A stretch of DNA of 64,000 nt. It comes from Aliishimia sp963678085. Lineage in GTDB: Bacteria; Pseudomonadota; Alphaproteobacteria; Rhodobacterales; Rhodobacteraceae. Positions 24,886 through 33,449 of the stretch are shown here, one piece after another. Within the stretch, counting starts at the first letter, position 1, and each line of letters starts with the position of its first letter. Position numbers and translations under genes: made by a program. The notes beneath the pieces were generated by a model. It did not search any database. It saw nothing but the letters and a program-made list of their open reading frames with translations, and had not been told where the DNA came from. Where the stretch lies: assembly GCA_963678085.1 (NCBI GenBank), contig OY782680.1, positions 1,922,001 to 1,986,000 on the forward strand, read 5' to 3'.

Positions 24886-25341
24886 CTAGAAGCCTAGGGT
24901 GCGCACATTGCCCTCAGCGAAAATCGCCTCGACAACCTGTTTGCCGTTCACAAGCTTCACACCGTCGATCAAATCAGCTTCGGTAACGCCATAGATGAGC
25001 AAGCATTGACCACAGACCAGAACTTCGCCGCCGGCAGCGATATAGTCAGCCAGCAATTCGCGCGGCATTTTGTTCTTGCCAGGAAAGCCCTCGCGTCCCG
25101 CAAAGCGCTCTTGTGGCCCGTCTTTCAGAGCATTGCGGAATCCATCCGCGCCCAGCACGATTGAAGAGCTGCGACCGGTCTTGATTGCGGCGCCCGCGAT
25201 GGTCATCATCATTCCGACCTGGTTAATGTCTTCGGAGGAGACCGAAATATACAAGTGATCTTTACCATGGCCGTCCGCATAAACAGGTGTGCTGGCGACA
25301 AGTGTTGCTGCGATTGCGGCGGATAGAAGGATGTTTTTCAT
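24886..25341 (-). CDS. exported DsrE-family protein
   Basis: A 151-residue protein: signal peptide of about 22 residues (MKNILLSAAIAATLVASTPVYA), then a DsrE/DsrF-like fold with a cysteine pair in VLVCGQCLLIYGV (CxxC). The DsrE superfamily includes sulfur-carrier proteins; periplasmic versions accompany sulfur or thiosulfate metabolism. No sox or dsr genes are in the window. It is divergent from a cysteine-rich Crp/Fnr regulator 155 bases away, a likely regulator. ATG 25341 has the usual signal-peptide start. Confidence 0.82.
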   Translation of the reverse strand: MKNILLSAAIAATLVASTPVYADGHGKDHLYISVSSEDINQVGMMMTIAGAAIKTGRSSSIVLGADGFRNALKDGPQERFAGREGFPGKNKMPRELLADYIAAGGEVLVCGQCLLIYGVTEADLIDGVKLVNGKQVVEAIFAEGNVRTLGF

Positions 25342-25424
25342 GGGGTTTTCCCTATTTTGATTAGTGTGGCGCGAACCCGATTCTTGCTCGCCCCCCTGGT
25401 CTATCGCTCTTTGACGCAGGCAGC

Positions 25425-25456
25425 GGTGACCAAGTCACCAAGCTGGACCGATCGGT
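25425..25456. promoter_or_regulatory. candidate operator between dsrE and Crp/Fnr gene
   Basis: Two dyads lie close together: GGTGAC-CAA-GTCACC (25425-25439) and the palindrome ACCGATCGGT (25447-25456), 40-70 bases before the regulator start. Neither matches the FNR (TTGAT-N4-ATCAA) or CRP consensus. They are candidate sites for the adjacent regulator. Confidence 0.35.
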
Positions 25457-25496
25457 GATTTTTAAGGTAAAGAAACCGTGATCGAAGAAAAGGGAT

Positions 25497-26177
25497 ATGC
25501 AGGTCATGCGTTTCAATTGGGGAAAAGAGCGAAGCAAACTTCTGGCCCGTGCCGGGGATCAGCTGTTCACAGCCGGGGATACCTGTTCTGGGTTCATGCG
25601 CATCCATTCGGGGCAGCTCAAGGTGGTGATGGGCGCGGAGAATGGGCGCGAAGTGGTGCTCTACCGCGTTGGTCCTGGCGAGATTTGCCTGCAAAGCTTT
25701 ACATGTTTGAATTCTGGCACAGCTTATTGCGGCGAAGGCTATGCCGAAAGCGATATTTGGGGAGAGGTCTTGTCCAAATCAGAATATTGGCGTCGGATTT
25801 CGCGCGATGCCAAGTTTCGGGACGAACTGTTTGGCGCTGTGTCAGATCGCTTAACCGAATATGAGGCGCTGATTGAAGATGTCGCGCTTGTAGATTTTGA
25901 TACGCGGCTTGCGCGGGTGCTGCTGCGCCAAATGGATGATGATGGCTTTGTGCGCGCCACCCATGCGGCTCTTGCCACCGAAGCGGCCACAGGACGGGCG
26001 GTAATTTCGCGCCGCCTCTCGGGGTTTGCCGATGCCGGGCTTGTTTGGATTAAGCGCGGTGAAATTCAGGTGCGCGATATGGACGGGCTTGCCCGCCTCG
26101 CCCGCGTAGAGGCCCGCGCCCACAGCGCAAAACCCCTGCGCGATCCGACCCTACGCCCTTTATCCGCAGCTGAGTAA
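25497..26177 (+). CDS. Crp/Fnr-family transcriptional regulator
   Basis: A 226-residue regulator with an N-terminal cyclic-nucleotide-binding-type barrel (LFTAGDTCSGFMRIHSGQLK, YRVGPGEICLQSF) and a C-terminal helix-turn-helix around THAALATEAATGRAVISRRL. Cysteines at residues 30, 64, 70 and 78 are unlike the Fnr iron-sulfur set; with an exported DsrE protein next door, thiol or persulfide sensing is a reasonable inference. The start is ATG 25497 after AAAGGG; ATG 25506 is possible. It ends three bases before the converging cobT. Confidence 0.84.
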   Translation: MQVMRFNWGKERSKLLARAGDQLFTAGDTCSGFMRIHSGQLKVVMGAENGREVVLYRVGPGEICLQSFTCLNSGTAYCGEGYAESDIWGEVLSKSEYWRRISRDAKFRDELFGAVSDRLTEYEALIEDVALVDFDTRLARVLLRQMDDDGFVRATHAALATEAATGRAVISRRLSGFADAGLVWIKRGEIQVRDMDGLARLARVEARAHSAKPLRDPTLRPLSAAE

Positions 26178-26180
26178 GCT

Positions 26181-28058
26181 TTAGCTCGCCCTTTTCATTC
26201 CCATCACCCGTGCCCTTGCGCGTGGATCGCTGTCAAAGAGTGCGGCGAGCTGCTCGGTCATGGCTCCCGCCAGCTGCTCCACATCGGTGATCGTGACCGC
26301 GCGGTCATAATAGCGCGTTACATCATGGCCGATCCCGATGGCAAGCAGCTCCACAAAGCGCTTTTTCTCCACCATCGCAATCACATCACGCAGGTGTTTC
26401 TCCAGGTAATTGGCCGGGTTCACCGAGAGCGTGCTATCATCAACCGGCGCGCCATCTGAGATCACCATCAAGATTTTGCGCGCCTCGGGCCGCATCATCA
26501 TGCGCTTATGGGCCCATTCCAGTGCCTCGCCGTCGATATTTTCTTTCAGCAGCCCCTCTTTCATCATTAGACCCAAATTGGGCCGCGCGCGCCGCCAGGG
26601 GGCATCGGCCCCTTTATAGATAATATGGCGCAGATCATTCAGGCGCCCAGGTTGTTGGGGGCGACCGTCATTCAGCCATGCCTCACGCGCCTGCCCGCCT
26701 TTCCAAGCACGGGTGGTAAAGCCTAAGATCTCGACCTTGACATTGCAGCGTTCCAGCGTGCGGGCTAGAACATCGGCACAAATCGCAGCAATGGAAATGG
26801 GTCGCCCGCGCATCGAGCCGGAATTGTCGAGCAGCAACGTCACCACGGTATCCCGAAACTCGGTATCTTTCTCGATCTTAAAGCTCAGCGGCGTGGTCGG
26901 ATTGGCCACAACCCGCGCCAATCGGCCCGCATCCAGCATGCCCTCTTCCAGGTCAAACTCCCAAGAGCGGTTCTGCTGTGCTTGCAGGCGGCGTTGCAGC
27001 TTATTGGCCAGCCGCGAAACCGCACCTTTCAAAGGCTCTAGCTGTTGATCCAAATAGGCCCGCAGGCGCTCTAGCTCGACGGGTTCGGCAAGCTCTTCGG
27101 CCATGACCTCTTCGTCATTCTCGACCGAATAGACCTGATAATCAGGATCTGCCTCGGAAATGGGCTGCGGGGCAGGGGGCTCTAGCGGGGCCTCGCCATC
27201 GGGCAGCTCGGCCTCATCGCCAAGCTCTTGGTCGGCCATATCATCCATGGAAACCTGAGCTTGGGCGGCATCATCTTGCTGCTCTTGGGTCTGCTCGGGC
27301 GTGCCTTCGGCCTCCTCCTCGCCCTCATCATCCTGACCAGAGCTGTCTTGATCTTCGGCCTCCTCGCCCTCTTCTTGGGCACCCTCATCCTCGTCCTCAT
27401 CAAGCCGGTCGGGATCATCGCCAAGCTGATCGCCATAACCCAAATCAGTGATGATCTGGCGCGCGAACTTGGCAAAAGCGGCTTGATCTTCGAGGATATC
27501 GGTCAAGTTTTCAAGCGTGCCGCCCGCCTGCTGTTCAATATAGGGCTGCCAAAGCTCCATCACATTCTTTGCCCCAGCAGGCAGATCACGACCCGTCGCC
27601 AGATGACGGATGAGATAGCCGGCCGCAACAGAAAGTGGGGCCTCGGCGGGCTCTCTGACCTGATCATAGCCCCGCCGCAGTGCCTCGTGCTTGATCTTTG
27701 CATCAATATTTCCAGCGGTGCCCGGCATATCACGCGCCCCGACCGCCTCGCAGCGGGCGGTTTCCATCGCCTCGTAAAGATCGCGGGCCATATCACCTTG
27801 GGGTTCATAGCGTCGATGGGTGGCCCCATTGTGATAACGGCGATTAAGCGCCAAAGCATCCGCCGTGCCGCGCGCCAGCAGCACCTCATCGCGGGTCATG
27901 CGACGCGAGACCTGCGGCAATCGCATGGTATCCCCGGACATGCCCGGAGGATCGACAGAGAAATTCACCGTCAACTCCGAGTCATTGGCCAGAACCTTAG
28001 AGGCCTCAGCCAGCGCCTTTTTGAACGGATCCGCCGGGTTGTCAGAAGGTTTACTCAT
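26181..28058 (-). CDS. cobT: cobaltochelatase subunit CobT
   Basis: A 625-residue CobT, the large subunit of the aerobic ATP-dependent CobNST cobaltochelatase that inserts cobalt into hydrogenobyrinic acid diamide. Features are the N-terminal helical domain, a long Asp/Glu-rich stretch (residues about 215-290), and a C-terminal von Willebrand A domain with the MIDAS motif LLLDNSGSMRGRP and ISDGAPVDDST. cobS, often next to cobT in related genomes, is not here: the upstream side is IS debris. The start gives MSKPSDNPADPFK, the usual N-terminus. Confidence 0.95.
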   Translation of the reverse strand: MSKPSDNPADPFKKALAEASKVLANDSELTVNFSVDPPGMSGDTMRLPQVSRRMTRDEVLLARGTADALALNRRYHNGATHRRYEPQGDMARDLYEAMETARCEAVGARDMPGTAGNIDAKIKHEALRRGYDQVREPAEAPLSVAAGYLIRHLATGRDLPAGAKNVMELWQPYIEQQAGGTLENLTDILEDQAAFAKFARQIITDLGYGDQLGDDPDRLDEDEDEGAQEEGEEAEDQDSSGQDDEGEEEAEGTPEQTQEQQDDAAQAQVSMDDMADQELGDEAELPDGEAPLEPPAPQPISEADPDYQVYSVENDEEVMAEELAEPVELERLRAYLDQQLEPLKGAVSRLANKLQRRLQAQQNRSWEFDLEEGMLDAGRLARVVANPTTPLSFKIEKDTEFRDTVVTLLLDNSGSMRGRPISIAAICADVLARTLERCNVKVEILGFTTRAWKGGQAREAWLNDGRPQQPGRLNDLRHIIYKGADAPWRRARPNLGLMMKEGLLKENIDGEALEWAHKRMMMRPEARKILMVISDGAPVDDSTLSVNPANYLEKHLRDVIAMVEKKRFVELLAIGIGHDVTRYYDRAVTITDVEQLAGAMTEQLAALFDSDPRARARVMGMKRAS

Positions 28059-28189
28059 GCTGCGTCCACATCGCTAAAAACCACGTCATCAAACACTTAT
28101 TTACAGAACTGAGCGTAATGTCCATATTGTCACTGAGGGATTTGCCTATAACTGAAACAGAGAAAATAACTATCCGTCTCTTGTAAGAC

Positions 28190-28300
28190 ATGCGCGCCGA
28201 GATGAACCAGCGTTTTGACAAGGTCGATCTGCGCATCGACGGGCTCACCTATATGATGACGATGCTCGCGGGCAACATGGCAGGGCACGAAGAGCGCTTC
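28190..28300 (+). pseudogene. truncated small coiled-coil protein
   Basis: The frame starts MRAEMNQRFDKVDLRIDGL and continues through TYMMTMLAGNMAGHEERF, resembling the N-terminal helix and membrane/coil part of small hypothetical alphaproteobacterial proteins. After about 37 residues the frame runs into unrelated sequence leading to the IS remnant, so the gene looks cut off by insertion. Could also be a chance frame. Confidence 0.4.
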
Positions 28301-28350
28301 TCAATGCGGGGATCGAACACGCCAGGGCACAAAATATCTGATAGTCTCGC

Positions 28351-28587
28351 GGAGCCCAGGGTGGCCGAGTTTACCAGCAGACCTGTGTCGACACCAATTT
28401 TAAGGCCGCCCACGCCAAACTCTACACGACCAAAACGCCGATCACGGCGGCTGACTTACTCAATGACCGCGTGCTGCCGTTCCATGAGGAACACGACCTG
28501 CCCGTGCCGCGGATCATGACCGATTGCGGTACGGAATATTGCGGGCGCGTGCACAAACACGACTTCCAGCTCTTCCTTGCGATAAAC
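28351..28587 (+). pseudogene. remnant of an IS481-type transposase
   Basis: In the frame beginning at 28351 the translation includes GRVYQQTCVDTNFKAAHAKL, YTTKTPITAADLLNDRVLPF and RIMTDCGTEYCGR, then HDFQLFLAIN. This is the central DDE (rve-type) region of IS481/IS3-like transposases, with two aspartates of the triad recognisable (VDT and TDCGTE). No start codon, N-terminal helix-turn-helix or third catalytic glutamate remains. About 79 residues survive, so the element is dead. Confidence 0.75.
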
Positions 28588-28703
28588 TTCTGCCTCAATA
28601 GCGGTGGCCAACAAAGAGCGGTCGCTCCCTTCTTCAGCAGGTCATTCAAAGGGTCGCTCAGGCTGTCTCGACCCGAAAATCCAACAATGGTATCCTTTGA
28701 CAT
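28588..28703 (-). pseudogene. remnant of an IS256-type transposase, frameshifted
   Basis: On the minus strand an ATG at 28703 opens MSKDTIVGFSGRDSLSDPL and NDLLKKGATAL, like the N-terminus of IS256/mutator-type transposases. Near 28620 the reading frame shifts by one base and continues as LLATAIEAEV, the next conserved piece. The homology then meets the IS481 remnant in opposite orientation. Bases to about 28790 upstream (GGTGTTCAGGGATTTTGAA on the minus strand) may be its old left end. Confidence 0.6.
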
Positions 28704-28946
28704 GGTAGCGCTTCTTTGCGTGGTTGGTGTTCTCGTCTCACAACAAAATCCAACCAGAGACACCGCCAACATTCAAAATCCCTGAACACCAAATTCGACC
28801 ATAGCTCCTCCTGTTTTCAAGCCGTTATTCAGAGAAAAAGCCGGAAATCAATGGGTCCTGAGACTAGAGCGAGCAGATGTGCAATATTGTTTCCGCTCCC
28901 GCCAAACTGTTCAGCCATTGCAGAGTAGCTTACTGTTTACCTTTTC
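28704..28946. other. gene-free stretch beside the IS remnants
   Basis: No reading frame of note and no tRNA or clear terminator for the nqr operon. The first 85 bases may be the terminal part of the dead IS256-type element. The rest shows nothing I can name. Confidence 0.5.
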
Positions 28947-30167
28947 CTAACCGCCAAAATCATCAAGCATAATATCTTCCCGATCAACTCCAAGGTTCTC
29001 TAGCATTGTGATGCATGATGCGTTCATAATTGGAGGGCCGCACATGTAGAATTCGCAATCTTCCGGTGCAGGGTGGGTCTTCAAATACTCTTCATAGAGA
29101 ACATTATGGATGAATCCGGTGTATCCCTCCCAATTATCTTCTGGCAATGCATCGGAAAGTGCGACATGCCAGGTGAAGTTTGGAAATTCTTCTGCCAAGC
29201 TGTCGAAATCTTCTACAAAGAACATTTCTTTTCTTGAGCGGGCACCATACCAGAAGCTGATTTTGCGATCGCGATTTTTTAGCCTTTTCAATTGATCAAA
29301 GATATGGCTGCGCATTGGGGCCATGCCTGCCCCGCCTCCAATGAACACCATTTCTTTTTGCGTTTCACGCGCAAAGAATTCGCCAAATGGCCCTGATATC
29401 GTGACCTTATCGCCAGGTTTCAGGTTGAAAATATATGAAGACATTTGGCCGGGTGGCACATCTGACCCTGGAGGTGGTGAGGCAACACGCACATTGAGCA
29501 TAATAAGCCCTTTTTCTTCGGGATAATTCGCCATTGAATATGCCCGTTCAATTGGCTCTGCTACACTCGATTTATACTGCCAGAGGTTAAATTTATCCCA
29601 ATCTTCTCTATACTCTTCCTGGATATGGAACTCAGTATATGCAAGGCTATGTGCTGGAGCTTCAATTTGAATGTAACCACCGGCGCGAAAGTTTACGTCT
29701 TCGCCTTCGGGGAGCTTTAGAACTAGGTTTTTGATAAATGTCGCAACATTCTCGTTGGATTGGACCGTGCATTCCCATTTCTTGACACCAAATACTTCTT
29801 CGGGAACTTCTATTTCCATATCTTGCTTGACTGCGACTTGGCAGGATAGCCGGTCTCCGCACTGCGCCTCTCGTTTCGTTATGTGGCTCTCTTCGGTTGG
29901 GAGAATTGACCCGCCACCCGAATGCACGCGAACACGGCATTGGGCACATGTTCCTCCACCACCGCAAGCGGAAGGGACGAAAAGCTTTTGTTCGGCAAGG
30001 GTTTGCAGCAATTTCCCACCGGCAGGAACCGAGACGGTTTTTTCGCCATTGATCGTAATGCTTACATTCCCACTTGAAACCAATTTGGACCGCGCCGCAA
30101 TAATTATGGTGACAAGGGAAATGACGATCAGTGTAAATAGCAGAACGCCTAGAGCAAAGGTTTCCAT
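28947..30167 (-). CDS. nqrF: Na+-translocating NADH:quinone reductase subunit F
   Basis: A 406-residue NADH-oxidising subunit. An N-terminal membrane helix (residues 4-24) is followed by a plant-type 2Fe-2S domain with Cys68, Cys74, Cys77 and Cys109 (CGGGGTCAQC and LSCQ), an FAD domain (RAYSMANYP) and an NADH domain (GGGAGMAPMRSH, FYMCGPPIMN). Electrons enter the complex here. Last gene of a complete six-gene operon in the standard order A to F read leftward. Confidence 0.97.
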   Translation of the reverse strand: METFALGVLLFTLIVISLVTIIIAARSKLVSSGNVSITINGEKTVSVPAGGKLLQTLAEQKLFVPSACGGGGTCAQCRVRVHSGGGSILPTEESHITKREAQCGDRLSCQVAVKQDMEIEVPEEVFGVKKWECTVQSNENVATFIKNLVLKLPEGEDVNFRAGGYIQIEAPAHSLAYTEFHIQEEYREDWDKFNLWQYKSSVAEPIERAYSMANYPEEKGLIMLNVRVASPPPGSDVPPGQMSSYIFNLKPGDKVTISGPFGEFFARETQKEMVFIGGGAGMAPMRSHIFDQLKRLKNRDRKISFWYGARSRKEMFFVEDFDSLAEEFPNFTWHVALSDALPEDNWEGYTGFIHNVLYEEYLKTHPAPEDCEFYMCGPPIMNASCITMLENLGVDREDIMLDDFGG

Positions 30168-30179
30168 ATGTGCCTCCGA

Positions 30180-30788
30180 TTACAGTTTCACGCCGGAAAA
30201 AGACATAAACGCCATCGCCATTAAGCCGGCGGATATGAAGGTAATACCGAGACCTTGAAGCCCATCTGGGATGTCCGAGTATTTTAGTTTTTCTCGCACG
30301 CCGGCCATCGCAGTTATTGCCAATGCCCAGCCGAACCCTGAAGAAATACCATAGGTTAGGCTCTCGCCAAAGTCATATGCCCGCTCGACCATAAAGAGAG
30401 ATCCGCCAAGTATCGCGCAGTTTACGGTGATGAGGGGTAGGAAAACACCTAGGGCGTTGTAAAGGGGCGGGAAATACTTATCCAAGACCATCTCTAAGAT
30501 TTGTACAAGCGCGGCAATGACCCCGATATATGAGATGAGCCCCAAGAAAGTTAGGTCAACATCGGAGAAGCCTGCCCATGCGAGCGCGCCAGGTGCGAGC
30601 AAGTAGGTCAAGATGAGGTTGTTGGCTGGCACAGTGATAGATTGAACAACCATCACAGAGACACCCAAGCCGATTGCCGTAGAAATTTTTTTGGAAACGG
30701 CGATAAACGTGCACATCCCTAAAAAAAAGGACAAGGCTAAGTTTTCGACAAAGATCGCTTTAACTGCTAGCGCTAAATAGGCTTCCAT
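30180..30788 (-). CDS. nqrE: Na+-translocating NADH:quinone reductase subunit E
   Basis: A 202-residue membrane subunit with six predicted helices, of the NqrDE/RnfAE family. Cys26 (FFLGMCTF) and Cys124 (VNCAILGG) match the conserved cysteines that, with those of NqrD, hold an iron or iron-sulfur centre in the middle of the membrane. It starts MEAYLALAVKAIFVENLALS. Abuts nqrD with no gap and precedes nqrF by 12 bases. Confidence 0.97.
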   Translation of the reverse strand: MEAYLALAVKAIFVENLALSFFLGMCTFIAVSKKISTAIGLGVSVMVVQSITVPANNLILTYLLAPGALAWAGFSDVDLTFLGLISYIGVIAALVQILEMVLDKYFPPLYNALGVFLPLITVNCAILGGSLFMVERAYDFGESLTYGISSGFGWALAITAMAGVREKLKYSDIPDGLQGLGITFISAGLMAMAFMSFSGVKL

Positions 30789-31445
30789 TTAATGTGCCTC
30801 AACCGTTTGAATTTTGTATTCGCGCTCTTCAACTTGGGTTGGTTTCCATGTGCGGAAAGCCCAAATGATAAGGCCGATGATGAAAAATGCGGATGGCGGA
30901 AGTAAGAGCATTCCATTTGGGACATACCACCCGCCGTTGTTAACCGTTTCGAGTACTGTTATCCCAAACAAGCTTCCCGACCCAAATAGCTCGCGAATAA
31001 AGCCCACAAGCATCAAAATAACCCCATAGCCAAGTCCGTTACCAACACCGTCGATGAAGCTGTCAATAGGTGGATTTTTCATAGCAAATGCTTCAGCGCG
31101 GCCCATCACGATACAGTTTGTGATGATGAGCCCGACGAAAACTGAAAGCGTTTTTGAGATTTCAAACGCATAAGCTTTCAAGATTTGATCTACAAGGATC
31201 ACGAGTGATGCAATAATTACCATTTGGACAATGATGCGAATTGAGCTGGGGATATGGTTTCGAATGAGAGAGATGAACATGGAAGAAAACCCAGTGACCA
31301 AGGTCACGGCGAGGGTCATGACGAACGCAACTTGCAAAGATGAGGTAACTGCAAGTGCGGAACATATGCCCAAAACCTGAAGAGTGATCGGGTTATTATC
31401 GACCAGGGGATCGGTCAACATTTCTCGGCGCTTGTGAGGCATCAT
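30789..31445 (-). CDS. nqrD: Na+-translocating NADH:quinone reductase subunit D
   Basis: A 218-residue membrane subunit paralogous to NqrE. The conserved cysteines are Cys28 (LGICSAL) and the one in IITNCIVMGRAEAFA. Six membrane helices are visible. The start overlaps the nqrC stop by four bases. A C-terminal cytoplasmic tail (KPTQVEEREYKIQ) is typical. Confidence 0.97.
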   Translation of the reverse strand: MMPHKRREMLTDPLVDNNPITLQVLGICSALAVTSSLQVAFVMTLAVTLVTGFSSMFISLIRNHIPSSIRIIVQMVIIASLVILVDQILKAYAFEISKTLSVFVGLIITNCIVMGRAEAFAMKNPPIDSFIDGVGNGLGYGVILMLVGFIRELFGSGSLFGITVLETVNNGGWYVPNGMLLLPPSAFFIIGLIIWAFRTWKPTQVEEREYKIQTVEAH

Positions 31446-32254
31446 AAATCTCCCGCTTGCAGGTTCTTTAAAAAGGGAGCAAATCCTGCTTCACCCATCC
31501 AAAACTTTATCAAATTATCAACGCCGACAGATGTCAAAGTCGCCCCGGCAAGTGCGTCGATATGGTAATCCGCCCCGGCTGCTGGGGCCGACTTTGCGAC
31601 TGTAATTTGCAAAGCTCCGGTTTCATCATGTAGCCTTGCGCCGTTCCAAAGTGCGCGCCACCTCGGGTTATCCACCTCGGCGCCGAGCCCAGGTGTTTCG
31701 GCGTGTTCGTAAAACTGCAGGCCGAAGATGTCATTGCCATTTTCTTCAAGGGCAATGTAACCGTAAAGTGTTGACCACAGACCATAGCCGTGGATCGGCA
31801 GAATGACCTTATCTATTTGTCCTGCATCATCTCGCAACAGATAGATTGTGGCATAAAGTGCTTTTCGGCCGATGCCTGCAGGATCATTTTCTAGAGCGAT
31901 TGAGGTTGAAGGGTCCTCCGCTGCAGCTCTGTCATCAAAACCTGTTTCGTTAAACTTATCGGTGAACTGACCTGTTGAGAGCTCGAGCACGCGCGGCTCA
32001 AATACCGAAAACGCGTCCCTGACGTCGATTTCGGGATCATAGATGCCAGCGACTTGTAGGATATTGATTTGCTTATCCTTTAGTGCATTCACAGCCTGCG
32101 CGGGTCTTAGCGCGACTGCTGCTGAGGAAACGATCATCGAGGCAACCAAGCACACAGCGACAGCGGTAAATATCGTTTTTGGGATGGAGTCTGCAGGTAG
32201 AGCCCAAAACCGTGATAGAGGACCGCTATCCTTAGGCGGTGTGGTATTAGACAT
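31442..32254 (-). CDS. nqrC: Na+-translocating NADH:quinone reductase subunit C
   Basis: A 270-residue subunit with an N-terminal membrane helix (about residues 27-50) and a periplasmic FMN-binding domain. The flavinylation motif is DALAGATLTS; the FMN-bearing threonine should be Thr239, attached by ApbE, whose gene lies in the same locus. The usual Ser/Thr two places before the Ala is alanine here, a mild deviation from the consensus. The stop overlaps nqrD and the start overlaps nqrB by eight bases. Confidence 0.96.
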   Translation of the reverse strand: MSNTTPPKDSGPLSRFWALPADSIPKTIFTAVAVCLVASMIVSSAAVALRPAQAVNALKDKQINILQVAGIYDPEIDVRDAFSVFEPRVLELSTGQFTDKFNETGFDDRAAAEDPSTSIALENDPAGIGRKALYATIYLLRDDAGQIDKVILPIHGYGLWSTLYGYIALEENGNDIFGLQFYEHAETPGLGAEVDNPRWRALWNGARLHDETGALQITVAKSAPAAGADYHIDALAGATLTSVGVDNLIKFWMGEAGFAPFLKNLQAGDL

Positions 32255-33446
32255 GTCGTTTTGCCCTCCGCTTAATATTCGCCTGGACTACAAAGTGATC
32301 AATGAGGGGGGCGAAGACGTTTCCAAAGAGGATCGCGAGCATCATCCCTTCGGGAAAGGCCGGGTTGATGACCCGGATCATTACCACCATGAACCCGATT
32401 AATGCGCCATAAATGTATCTGCCGAGATTTGTGTGGGCTCCTGAAACCGGCTCGGTGACCATGAATACAAGCCCAAATGCATAGCCTCCAAGCACAAGGT
32501 GCCAATACCAGGGCATTGCGAACATTGGGTTTGTATCTGATCCGATCCAGTTCAAAAGTAGAGAGAATCCGATCATCCCGCCTAAGCACCCGAGCACCAT
32601 TCGGTAATTTGCAATTTTGGTGATAAGCAAGAAGATCAGCCCAAGGAATGCCGCTAGGGCTGAGGTTTCGCCCAAGGATCCGGGGATAAACCCTAAAAAG
32701 CTATCCCACCAAGTAATCCCGCGTGCGGCCAATTCTTGAACTCCGTCGGCCGCGGTAACCGCAAGAGCGGTTGCTCCGGTAAAGCCGTCAACGGGGATCC
32801 AAACACTATCGCCTGAAAGCTGTGCAGGATATGCGAAATATAGAAATGCGCGCCCGGTTAATGCTGGGTTAAGGAAGTTTTTCCCTGTCCCCCCGAATAC
32901 TTCTTTGCCGATGACCACGCCGAAGATGATGCCCAGAGCGACCTGCCAAAGTGGTGTGGATGCTGGCAAGATAAGCGCATAGAGCATTGAAGATACAAGG
33001 AAACCTTCATTCACCTCGTGGCGCCGAACGGTTGCAAAGATCACCTCAAAAACGCCCCCCGCGACCAAGGTCGTAATGTAGATGGGCAGAAAATAAAGTA
33101 GACCATGCAGAATATTTGCGATGGGATTTTCAGGGTTGAACCCAATTCCCAAAGCGCCAATCACGGCTGCGCGCCACCCAGATGCCCCCGTTTGGGCGAT
33201 GGCGATATTGGTTTGATACCCTGTATTATAGAGTGCCATCAAAATGCAAGGGATCGTCGCTAGCACAACATAGGTCATGATGCGCTTCATATCGACATAG
33301 GAGCGCGCATGTGGCGCCGCCGTTGTTACCGTTTTGGGGGTGTATATAAAGCTTTCCACCATTTCATAGATGGGGAAATAGCGTTCCCATTTTCCACCCT
33401 TGGTAAAATGCGGCTCGATTTTATCGAAGAAGTTACGAAGGCCCAT
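32247..33446 (-). CDS. nqrB: Na+-translocating NADH:quinone reductase subunit B
   Basis: A 399-residue membrane subunit of the NqrB/RnfD family with about ten helices. The covalent FMN site is DGFTGATALA with Thr226 as acceptor. GKNFLNPALTGRAFLYFAYP and the C-terminal NPAFPEGMMLAILFGN are family signatures. NqrB contributes to the sodium path and binds ubiquinone with NqrA. Starts three bases after the nqrA stop. Confidence 0.97.
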   Translation of the reverse strand: MGLRNFFDKIEPHFTKGGKWERYFPIYEMVESFIYTPKTVTTAAPHARSYVDMKRIMTYVVLATIPCILMALYNTGYQTNIAIAQTGASGWRAAVIGALGIGFNPENPIANILHGLLYFLPIYITTLVAGGVFEVIFATVRRHEVNEGFLVSSMLYALILPASTPLWQVALGIIFGVVIGKEVFGGTGKNFLNPALTGRAFLYFAYPAQLSGDSVWIPVDGFTGATALAVTAADGVQELAARGITWWDSFLGFIPGSLGETSALAAFLGLIFLLITKIANYRMVLGCLGGMIGFSLLLNWIGSDTNPMFAMPWYWHLVLGGYAFGLVFMVTEPVSGAHTNLGRYIYGALIGFMVVMIRVINPAFPEGMMLAILFGNVFAPLIDHFVVQANIKRRAKRHV

Positions 33447-33449
33447 GGT

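Noticed and set aside
24397..24900. tRNA-Leu as integration site of a genomic island
   Set aside because: No integrase, no repeated tRNA 3' end and no foreign gene block follow it.
27228..28112. 294-residue open frame on the plus strand
   Set aside because: It is entirely antisense to cobT, is low-complexity (Ile/Leu-rich from the acidic repeat read backwards) and resembles no family.
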